A stretch of 64,000 nucleotides of DNA from Flavobacterium sp. W4I14. GTDB taxonomy: Bacteria > Bacteroidota > Bacteroidia > Sphingobacteriales > Sphingobacteriaceae. The position numbers were made by a program, and so were the translations under genes. Within the stretch, counting starts at the first letter, position 1; every line of letters starts with the position of its first letter. This document shows positions 20,050-27,289 of the stretch, in pieces. The notes beneath the pieces are model-generated. The model was not told where the DNA came from. It worked only from the letters and a program-made list of their open reading frames with translations, and did not search any database. Location of the stretch: assembly GCA_030817875.1 (NCBI GenBank), contig JAUSZU010000001.1, positions 2,046,001 to 2,110,000 on the forward strand. The letters are read 5' to 3'.

Positions 20050-20454
20050 GCTCAACAATTAATCAATGCAAATTATGGAATTAACGGTTTATTGCACTTC
20101 ACAATTGACGGACAATTTGCTTTACATTTTTTAAGCTTTGCTGTAGAAAGGTATATTCCTGCCTGCAATTATATTGTTTAATGATTAGCTTCATTTAAAA
20201 CATGTGGGTAGAATTTCGATTTTATAGAGTTATTTGGGTTACCGAATTACAAAAAATGTTTTTTTTTGATGACTATTTTTAAAGCTCCAAATAAACAATT
20301 TTAATTTATGTGTAAAACTAGCGTAACATCTATTCTATATGAGTAAATAAAAGCTATACTGATAAATAACGGGGTGAAAATTCTGTTAAAAAGGGCGCTC
20401 TCTTTCAGCAATCCTTAATATTGGTCCTGTTTTAGGAGCCAGTTTATCACAAAT

Positions 20455-20634
20455 ATGAGAATACAAAGATGGACCAGCCGTGCTGAGCTTCAATCGCTCC
20501 AAGAGGGTGATTATATTACATACGAATCATATTCAGGACGGATAAAAAAAATAGAAGTGCATCATTTTAGAAACGAACAACATTTTTATATTAAGCTTTA
20601 TGATTTAAAACAAACCATACTGATTATCGCATGA
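20455..20634 (+). CDS. Possible small protein (59 aa)
   Basis: An ATG-initiated frame of 59 codons that begins MRIQRWTSRAELQSLQEGDY. The translation has a plausible protein composition (beta-rich, with a YESYSGRIKKIEV then FYIKLYDLK pattern, like a small SH3/Tudor-like barrel) and sits alone in a 1-kb gap. There is no signal peptide. No homology is recognised and the start is unsupported by a clear promoter. It could be a chance frame. Confidence 0.4.
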   Translation: MRIQRWTSRAELQSLQEGDYITYESYSGRIKKIEVHHFRNEQHFYIKLYDLKQTILIIA

Positions 20635-20962
20635 TCAATATCTAAAAAACCAGAGATCATTTTAATGATTCATGCAAATCTTACTGGCGGATGCACAAGA
20701 CGATCCACGTAATTTTGATATTTTCAATTTTACAATTAACGCCCTGTTAACCGCTTAGGTTAAATGGCTTTTCTGGATACTTTCTTTGAGTAGCGTGAAT
20801 TCGTAATCATGTAGGATTGCATTCTTTATGTTTATCTTTTTCTGTAATTGAAAATCTAGCTATTCTAATCCATCCTTTCTTAAAGACAAAACAATAACGC
20901 AAAAAATGGTTTTTCAATGTTTAGCTAAAGTAAACAAATATTAACCTAAATGTTAACTATTA

Positions 20963-21001
20963 CTAAACATTTGTTTAGCAAAAATACTGATAGTATATTT
21001 G
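20963..21001 (+). promoter_or_regulatory. Promoter with overlapping palindrome before phosphonatase-like gene
   Basis: TTTG at 20970-20973 and TATATTTG at 20994-21001 are spaced by 20 bp, a full match to the Bacteroidota -33/-7 consensus. A perfect palindrome CTAAACA-TT-TGTTTAG (20963-20978) overlaps the -33 box, and another TGTTTAG lies at 20918-20924. This suggests control by a repressor or activator that is not identified. Confidence 0.6.
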
Positions 21002-21048
21002 ATGACAATAGTTCAAAAAATTAATTTATCCAATTTAATATAAAGCAA

Positions 21049-21756
21049 ATGAACCCTGAAATTAAGATGGTAGTATTCGATATGGCTGGCACTACAGTAA
21101 ATGAAAACAACCTGGTTTACAAAACGCTAATGAATGCAATAAATGCCGCTGGCTTTTCTTATACCCTTGATCAGGTTCTTGCTATTGCAGCAGGAAAGGA
21201 AAAGAAAGAAGCAATCAGATCGGTACTTAAAACTTACGAAGGCTCTTTTGATGAGGCCATGATATTCGATATATATGAAGAATTTATTGGCAAACTGAAA
21301 CTGGCATATGAAACTGAAGAAATTTTGCCTCAACCAGGTTCAATTGAACTTTTTGAAAAACTTCGCAAAGAAGGAATAATTTCGGTACTTAATACAGGTT
21401 ATGACAGGGTTACTGCAGAGGCTATCCTGGGCAGACTGGGTTGGAAGGCAGGTACTGAATTCGATACACTCGTTACTGCTTCGGAAGTTAGCCAAAACAG
21501 GCCTGAACCTGATATGATTTTATTGGCAATGAGACACCATGGTCTTACCGATGGCAAATCGGTTGTTAAGGTTGGAGATTCAAGTATTGATATTGAAGAA
21601 GGCAAAAATGCAGGTTGCGGCCTAAGCATCGGTATTACCACAGGCGCACACACAAAAAAACAATTGGAAGAAGCTAAACCTGACGCGGTAATAGACAATT
21701 TAATGGAGATCCTGGCCATGATAACCAAGCAGAACCAATTAATGATCATTAAATAA
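21049..21756 (+). CDS. Phosphonatase-like HAD hydrolase
   Basis: A 235-residue cytosolic HAD hydrolase resembling phosphonoacetaldehyde hydrolase. Motif I is FDMAGTTVNEN, with the nucleophile Asp11 and Ala13 at the +2 position; Ala there is a hallmark of phosphonatases rather than ordinary phosphatases (which have Asp). A Lys pair (K52/K53, GKEKKEAI) sits near where phosphonatases place their Schiff-base Lys. Motif II Thr (LNTGYD), motif III (QNRPEPDMI) and motif IV (KVGDSSIDIEEGKNAG) are all present. No phosphonate transport or PhnW gene is in the window, so the substrate is open. It is preceded by a strong promoter with a palindrome. Confidence 0.88.
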   Translation: MNPEIKMVVFDMAGTTVNENNLVYKTLMNAINAAGFSYTLDQVLAIAAGKEKKEAIRSVLKTYEGSFDEAMIFDIYEEFIGKLKLAYETEEILPQPGSIELFEKLRKEGIISVLNTGYDRVTAEAILGRLGWKAGTEFDTLVTASEVSQNRPEPDMILLAMRHHGLTDGKSVVKVGDSSIDIEEGKNAGCGLSIGITTGAHTKKQLEEAKPDAVIDNLMEILAMITKQNQLMIIK

Positions 21757-22017
21757 TAACAAGCGTATTTGCTAACATACAAATGAGCGGCAACGATCGG
21801 AATTAACTCCGATATGGGGAACTCAAAATGTTTTGTGTGACGAATATTTGACCAGTTTCTGTGATCGTAATCCTATTTGCTTGAAACTAATTTTATCACA
21901 AATTTTGATGGCTACAGTCTTTTTCATTAGTACTTCAACTTAACCTAAGCTTAAAACCTTTTAAGCAGGTAAAGCGTTTATTTTTAGATAACTTAGGTCA
22001 TAACTAAATATAAGCAT

Positions 22018-22380
22018 ATGAATACTCAGGAAGTAGCTGACAAACTGGTGCAGCTTTGCCGTGAAGGCAAACACGAACAGGCCATTGATGAACTTTACGC
22101 TGATAACGTTGTAAGCAAAGAGCCAAAAGGCTCCCCAATGGAATTAACAGAAGGCAAAGATGCCGTTAAAAAGAAAACCATACAATGGGAAGAAAGTGTT
22201 GAAGAGATACATAGCTCTTCGTGCTCAGAACCAATTGTAGCGGAAAACCATTTTGCTTTTGTAATGAACATTGATGCCACTTATAAAGCCCATGGAAGAA
22301 TGGCTATGAGTGAAATCTGTGTTTATGAGGTTAAAGATGGAAAAATCGTAGCCGACGAGTTTTTCTATCGCATGGGTTAA
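22018..22380 (+). CDS. NTF2-like / SnoaL-like protein
   Basis: A 120-residue single-domain protein of the NTF2-like fold. It starts with the typical helix (VADKLVQLCREGKHEQAIDELYADNVVSKEP), followed by EGKDAVKKKTIQWEESV, strands, and the end EVKDGKIVADEFFYRMG characteristic of the SnoaL/ketosteroid-isomerase-like group. It may be an enzyme or a small-ligand binder; no catalytic pair can be assigned with confidence. It stands alone and ends in a clear hairpin terminator. Confidence 0.85.
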   Translation: MNTQEVADKLVQLCREGKHEQAIDELYADNVVSKEPKGSPMELTEGKDAVKKKTIQWEESVEEIHSSSCSEPIVAENHFAFVMNIDATYKAHGRMAMSEICVYEVKDGKIVADEFFYRMG

Positions 22381-22382
22381 AA

Positions 22383-22418
22383 TATAAAAAGCCCCGATAT
22401 CCATCTGGGCTTTTATAA
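22383..22418 (+). terminator. Terminator after the NTF2-like gene
   Basis: TATAAAAAGCCC and GGGCTTTTATA form a stem around a 12-base loop, starting 2 bp after the stop codon, with A/T runs on both sides. Confidence 0.85.
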
Positions 22419-22680
22419 TCAACTAACCTAAACTTATAAATACTAACCAAATATTTATAGTGCAAAACTAATGACCGATTATTAACTCAATGTTAAATAT
22501 TTATCACTTGTTATCTGAAATTGGTTACACCGCATTAGTTCATTAAATCATAAAACACCGTTTATCGGGCAAAAAATAATTAGAATCAAATTTGCCGTGC
22601 CTGTTCTATGAAGGAAAATGTTTTATTACCTTTAAATAAATGCGCAATTTCTAACCATAAAATGCATAAAATTGATAACA

Positions 22681-23580
22681 ATGCCCAATCAGCAAGACCT
22701 TTCAAAAAAACATCAACTCATTTCCGATCTGTTTAAATGGCCCACCAAAGCTTCTGAGTGGGAACAGTACAAGCTCAGCAATGAGCAACTTGATTTTTTT
22801 AATGCATTTGGATACGTAAGTGATGTAAAGTTATTGGATGACTGGCAGGTTGAGCGGTTGAACAAAGAATTAGCAGAAATTGTAGATCCCGCACACCCTT
22901 TAAATGGGCTGTTTCATGAGTTCCACAGCAATGAATCTGCAGATCCTAATTCAGTTTTGTTTCATGCTTTAGGCGCCTGGCGAATTACCGAAAGCTTTCA
23001 TGATGTGATATGGAATCCCGCTTTTGCGATGGCGGCCAGTCAGATTTTAGGCAATAAAGGTGTACGATTCTGGCACGATCAGTTGTTCTGTAAACCAGCA
23101 AAACATGGAGGAGTTGTAGCCTGGCACCAGGACTATTCTTATTGGACACGCACCGGCCCCATGCAACATTTAACCTGCTGGGTTGGATTAGATGATGCAA
23201 CTACCGAAAACGGTTGTTTATATTATGTACCTAAAAGCCATAACTGGGGCTTGTTGGATAAACCAGATTTAGCTGGGGATATGGAAGGCTTAATGCAGTA
23301 TTTAACCGAAGCGCAAAAAGCAGAATTTAATCCTGTTCCTATAGAACTTAAAAAGGGATATGCTACGTTTCACCATCCTTTAATGGTTCATGGCTCGTTC
23401 CAAAATAAATCACCACGTTCAAGAAGTGCTTTTGTTTTAAATGTATTTACTGACGGTACAGAATCGAATACCGATGAAGCCTTACTTAAAGGAGTGGAAC
23501 CTGTTAGGGCAGGCCATAAAATGGAAGGGCAGTTTTTTCCTTTGATATTTTCTCCTGATAGTCTAATGCCATTAAGTTGA
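22681..23580 (+). CDS. Phytanoyl-CoA dioxygenase (PhyH) family protein
   Basis: A 299-residue non-heme Fe(II)/2-oxoglutarate dioxygenase of the PhyH family. The facial triad is visible as HQD in VAWHQDYSYW and a distal His in HHPLMVHGSFQNKS; the following SPRSRSAFVLN Arg is the usual 2-oxoglutarate anchor. It hydroxylates an unknown small molecule; the PhyH family includes enzymes acting on lipids, ectoine, antibiotics and phosphonates. A TTG three codons upstream is in frame, but the ATG at 22681 is preferred. Nearby phosphonatase-like gene (0.9 kb upstream) is noted but not in the same operon. Confidence 0.88.
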   Translation: MPNQQDLSKKHQLISDLFKWPTKASEWEQYKLSNEQLDFFNAFGYVSDVKLLDDWQVERLNKELAEIVDPAHPLNGLFHEFHSNESADPNSVLFHALGAWRITESFHDVIWNPAFAMAASQILGNKGVRFWHDQLFCKPAKHGGVVAWHQDYSYWTRTGPMQHLTCWVGLDDATTENGCLYYVPKSHNWGLLDKPDLAGDMEGLMQYLTEAQKAEFNPVPIELKKGYATFHHPLMVHGSFQNKSPRSRSAFVLNVFTDGTESNTDEALLKGVEPVRAGHKMEGQFFPLIFSPDSLMPLS

Positions 23581-23689
23581 TCGAAGTGGCTGTCAGTTGA
23601 GGGATAATTTATTGTATAAAAATCAATATAAATGACATTTAATTATTGGTCTTGCACTGCAATTGCAATAACTCCCGTTGGGAGGTATC

Positions 23690-23790
23690 TTCATCTCGAC
23701 CTTAGTGTTCCAAAGGAACTCCTCTGGAGGAGATCTTTTAACATAGTTCAAAGATTTCTCCATTCCACTGTGTTCCAGTCGAAATGACGC
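23690..23790. repeat. Palindromic intergenic repeat, copy A
   Basis: In the 370-bp gene-free gap, an element starting TCATCTCGACC and ending GTCGAAATGACG has inverted ends. Its core (AGATCTTTTAA, then CAAAGAT and TCTCCA) closely matches the element at 32744-32830. Gap otherwise featureless apart from the promoter at 23927. Confidence 0.7.
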
Positions 23791-23926
23791 CCAATTTTGG
23801 AAATTTGTCATTGATAGCTTAGTCGAAGACCAGTGTAAAGAAAAATTAACTCCCTCTTGATGATCCATTTATAATAAAACTATCTATTCGTTTCCATAGG
23901 TGCTTTATATCACTTCAACTAAGCCG

Positions 23927-23934
23927 TACATTTG
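23927..23934 (+). promoter_or_regulatory. Putative -7 promoter element
   Basis: TACATTTG fits TAnnTTTG; a weak -33 TTTA lies 19 bp upstream. It ends only 14 bp before the ATG at 23949, so the leader would be very short. Confidence 0.45.
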
Positions 23935-23948
23935 TAAAAAAAGACACA

Positions 23949-24527
23949 ATGAACGATATTACAGATTACCCTGTGTTGGCATATGTTGTTAAGCTCATTA
24001 AAAACACCATTACCGACATTAAAACAGAATATATTGCCCCAGCTAGCGTAGAACTTAAGGACGGCAATGACACGATATACCTCCAACAGCGATCAGACGA
24101 AAATGGCAACCCTTCAACAATTTTTATCAACGATCCTAAGGACATCATTTTCAGTGAAGACCTACTTCCCTCTTTGAAGAACCTCCAGGAAGGAGCTGAA
24201 GGAAAAACAGCACAAGAGCTATCGAATGCCAGGGTGATCATCAACGAATTGGATGTAGAAACACACCTGATCTTCCATGCAGTAAAGGATCATTTTGACG
24301 AAATTAGCAATAGCTATGAATTTTCTAAGGCAATTGAAAAACAGGCAGACAAAATAAAAAGCAAATTTAAGTTTGGGAGTCATGCCTTTGAGCTTACTGT
24401 GACCAATCACGCACAGCTGATCTCTGTTACAGCAGACTTCCCTCCTTCATTTGACGAGTCTATCAAAAAAACCATCGAAAATGACGCAGCTAAGGTTCAA
24501 CTGGCCGTCCAAAAAATTTTTAGATAA
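23949..24527 (+). CDS. Hypothetical protein (192 aa)
   Basis: A soluble 192-residue protein with no signal peptide, membrane helix or recognised motif. It is acidic and mixed alpha/beta: a beta-rich N-half (VELKDGNDTIYLQQRSDENG) and a helical C-half (SKAIEKQADKIKSKFK and SIKKTIENDAAKVQLAVQKIF). It is a single-gene unit with its own promoter and terminator. Neighbours (PhyH dioxygenase, GH3) give no functional hint. Confidence 0.7.
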   Translation: MNDITDYPVLAYVVKLIKNTITDIKTEYIAPASVELKDGNDTIYLQQRSDENGNPSTIFINDPKDIIFSEDLLPSLKNLQEGAEGKTAQELSNARVIINELDVETHLIFHAVKDHFDEISNSYEFSKAIEKQADKIKSKFKFGSHAFELTVTNHAQLISVTADFPPSFDESIKKTIENDAAKVQLAVQKIFR

Positions 24528-24565
24528 AGTAACGATGGCAGCATATTAAAAATTGAAACTAAAAA

Positions 24566-24599
24566 GAAATGCCCTGGCTTGTTGCTAAGGGCATTTCTC
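24566..24599. terminator. Bidirectional terminator
   Basis: GAAATGCCCT and AGGGCATTTC form a 10-bp perfect stem between the convergent hypothetical gene and GH3 gene. Confidence 0.8.
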
Positions 24600-24640
24600 C
24601 AAATAATCCTGTTTTATTTTACGTTCTTCTTCTCTGCCGG

Positions 24641-26839
24641 CTATTTAACAGTTATCTTCAGTTTCTGGGAAATATTATTGGATGAATTTCCAAGCTGGAG
24701 GATAAAGTCTCCAGGTTCAACATTCCAATCCTTTTTACTTTCATCATAAAAGGCGAAATCTGACACTTTAACATCCATTTCAACAACTTTCGTTTCCCCT
24801 GGCTGTAGGAACACTTTTTCAAAGGCTTTGAGCTCTTTTACCGGGCGCGGAACACTACAAACAGGATCGTTCACATACAACTGAGCAACCTCAGCTCCAT
24901 AGCGTGCTCCTGTATTCTTAACAGTAAACCTGACCTTGATGATATCGTCTTTTCTATAAGCCGATTTATCTGCAGAAAGAGTACCTAGATTAAAGCTGGT
25001 GTAAGAAAGGCCGTATCCGAAGGCGTATTGAGGTACTATTTTTTTTGTATCAAACCAACGGTATCCGACCAAAATATCTTCCTTGTAATATTGGTTAATA
25101 CTGTCTCCGGGATAGGAAATTTTACCATAAAAGTGTGCACCGTTATCTTCCAGCTTTTTTGGAAAAGAGAATGGCAACTTACCAGAGGGGTTTACCTCGC
25201 CCGAAATAACATCAGCCAATGCAGATCCAGCCTCTGAACCAAGATACCATCCCTGAATAATAGCTGGTACCTTGTCTACCCAAGGCATTGACACTGCATT
25301 ACCGCTAAGCAGTACTACAGCTGTGTTTTTATTTACTTTCAATAAAGCATCAATCAGTTTATCCTGGCCGAAAGGAAGACTTAACGATTTACGATCGCCA
25401 CCTTCACAATCCTGAAAATGGTTTTTATTCAGTCCTCCGATAAAGAATACAACGTCGGCATGTTTAGCAACTTCAATCGCGGCATCCATCAAAGAATCAG
25501 CATTTAGCTTAGATGGTTCTTCACGTCCGTACATTGATGGGCCAGAAGCATACCCAAGACTATATACCACATGTTCCTTCCCATATTTAGCAATCAATCC
25601 ATCCAAAGGTGATTTTTCATAAGCCACCTTCAGCGATGATGATCCCCCGCCGATTACCAGACTGCGATCGGCATTTTCGCCGATAACAGCAATCTTTTTG
25701 AATTTACCGTTTGTAACAGGAAAAAACTGTTTATCGTTCTTTAAAAGCACAATTCCTTCCTGAGCAATTTTACGCGCAGCTTCACTGTGTTCTGGAGAAA
25801 CGAAGCGGCCAAAGGGCCTGTCGGCACTCATGGTGGTACGGAAAATTAAACGTAATATCCGGCGCGCCTTATCATTAAGCAAAGCAATATCATATTTCCC
25901 CTCCTTAATACCTTTAAGGAACGGGTTGGCCAGATAGTATTCTGAGTAAGGAAACTTTCCCTTAGTTGTTAAACCATCGGTATAGGTACCCATTTCGAGA
26001 TCGAGCCCGTTTTTAACCGCTTGATCAGTACTATGTACACCTCCCCAGTCACTAATCACAACCCCATCGAATTTCCAGTCTTTTTTTAAGATTTTATTCA
26101 AAAGCAGGTCATTATGGCAACAATGTTCGCCTCTAAACTGATTGTAAGAACCCATAATCGACCAAGCTTTCCCTTCTTGCACTGCGGCCTTAAAAGCAGG
26201 TAAATAAATTTCATATAATGCACGGTCGCTCAGATCAACATTGATATGCCCACGCCACTCTTCCTGGTTATTCAGTGCAAAATGTTTTACGCATGCCGCT
26301 ACGCCGATGGATTGAACGCCTTGAATATAAGGTACCACCATACGTGAGCTGAGATAAGGATCTTCGCCCAGATATTCAAAATTACGCCCGTTTAATGGTG
26401 TACGATAAATGTTTACTCCAGGACCTAATAACACGGTTTTATTGCGGTAACGCGCTTCTTCTCCGATTGATTTGCCATAAAGCAGCGATAATTTAGGATT
26501 AAAGGAAGCTGACAGACAGGTAAGTGCCGGAAAGGCTGTACACGAATCGTTTGTCCAGTTGGCACCACCCCATTCATCCCACAAAACTTCCTCACGGATG
26601 CCGTGGGGACCATCATCGGTCCAAACTTCAGGAATTCCTAAGCGGGGCACGCCTTTTGAACTAAACTTAGACTGGGCATAACAAAGCGCCACTTTTTCTT
26701 CGGTGGTCATTGCTGAAAGTGCATTTTCAACCCGTTCTTCTATAGGTTTATTTATATCAAGATAAACAGGCAGCTTTTGTTGCGCATTAACCATTAACCA
26801 GGCTCCTGTTGCTACTATAGTTAAAAATATCGATTTCAT
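24641..26839 (-). CDS. Glycoside hydrolase family 3 (beta-glucosidase-like), secreted
   Basis: A 732-residue GH3 enzyme, exported by the signal peptide MKSIFLTIVATGAWLMVNAQ. The N-terminal TIM barrel carries DDGPHGIR, NFEYLGEDPYLSS, the KHFALNNQEEWRG substrate loop and the nucleophile Asp264 in VISDWGGVH. The alpha/beta-sandwich and C-terminal fibronectin-like domain (from about residue 620: FGYGLSYTSF, VKNTGARYGAEVAQLYV) are complete. Such enzymes remove terminal beta-glucose or beta-xylose from oligosaccharides, here probably in the periplasm. Same strand as the GH31 gene upstream; together they suggest work on xyloglucan-type oligosaccharides, which is inference. Confidence 0.93.
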   Translation of the reverse strand: MKSIFLTIVATGAWLMVNAQQKLPVYLDINKPIEERVENALSAMTTEEKVALCYAQSKFSSKGVPRLGIPEVWTDDGPHGIREEVLWDEWGGANWTNDSCTAFPALTCLSASFNPKLSLLYGKSIGEEARYRNKTVLLGPGVNIYRTPLNGRNFEYLGEDPYLSSRMVVPYIQGVQSIGVAACVKHFALNNQEEWRGHINVDLSDRALYEIYLPAFKAAVQEGKAWSIMGSYNQFRGEHCCHNDLLLNKILKKDWKFDGVVISDWGGVHSTDQAVKNGLDLEMGTYTDGLTTKGKFPYSEYYLANPFLKGIKEGKYDIALLNDKARRILRLIFRTTMSADRPFGRFVSPEHSEAARKIAQEGIVLLKNDKQFFPVTNGKFKKIAVIGENADRSLVIGGGSSSLKVAYEKSPLDGLIAKYGKEHVVYSLGYASGPSMYGREEPSKLNADSLMDAAIEVAKHADVVFFIGGLNKNHFQDCEGGDRKSLSLPFGQDKLIDALLKVNKNTAVVLLSGNAVSMPWVDKVPAIIQGWYLGSEAGSALADVISGEVNPSGKLPFSFPKKLEDNGAHFYGKISYPGDSINQYYKEDILVGYRWFDTKKIVPQYAFGYGLSYTSFNLGTLSADKSAYRKDDIIKVRFTVKNTGARYGAEVAQLYVNDPVCSVPRPVKELKAFEKVFLQPGETKVVEMDVKVSDFAFYDESKKDWNVEPGDFILQLGNSSNNISQKLKITVK

Positions 26840-27289
26840 TTAATTATATTCTTTTGGGTTTAGTTTTTATCGTTTTTGCCTGAAAGATTTACTGGCTGCC
26901 TACCTGGAAAGCCAGCGAAAGGGCTGTTTTTGATTACCCCTGCATTACCTGTTCTTTACCCTTTGTTGCTACCAAGCTAACCCCAAGCTTACCCCAGGGT
27001 TACCCCGGCGTTACCTTTTCTTTACCTAAAAGGTAAAGCCAGAGCTTGCTTTCGCAGAATGGCACCACCGCCGATGGTTATGCTGCCCTTAAGCAGGGTG
27101 CCACAAGCGGCCCAGCACTTATACTACCTGCCACGGCTTTAACGGCTCATTTTAGCTCAATAGCGGTCTTAATTAGCTCAATTTAGCTCAATTCAGCTCA
27201 AAATGAGGTACCAATGCTGCTAATCTGCTAGGTTTGAACATGGATTTAAACAAAAATTACGGCAACGCATTTGCTTATTAATCAAGTAT
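26840..27289. repeat. Spacer with 11-bp and 10-bp periodic repeats
   Basis: A gene-free 450-bp spacer between GH31 and GH3, less AT-rich than its surroundings. TACC/AACC cores occur at 26946, 26957, 26970, 26979, 26990, 27001, 27012 and 27023, mostly 11 bp apart. A palindrome CTTTACCT-aaa-AGGTAAAG is at 27020-27038. At 27171-27200 three tandem 10-bp units of the form AWTTAGCTCA occur, with a further copy at 27150. Confidence 0.6.

Larger units (their letters stand above)
20050..21048. other. Long intergenic region with one small ORF and a promoter
   Basis: About 1 kb with no large gene. It holds a possible 59-codon ORF at 20455-20634 (listed separately) and a good promoter plus palindrome at 20963-21001. 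The rest is AT-rich without visible motifs. Confidence 0.5.

Noticed and set aside
21049..23580. A phosphonate-degradation operon
   Set aside because: The genes have separate promoters and a strong terminator between them, and no transporter or transaminase is present.
23623..23868. 81-codon minus-strand frame
   Set aside because: It reads through the palindromic repeat copy A, so it is not a credible gene.
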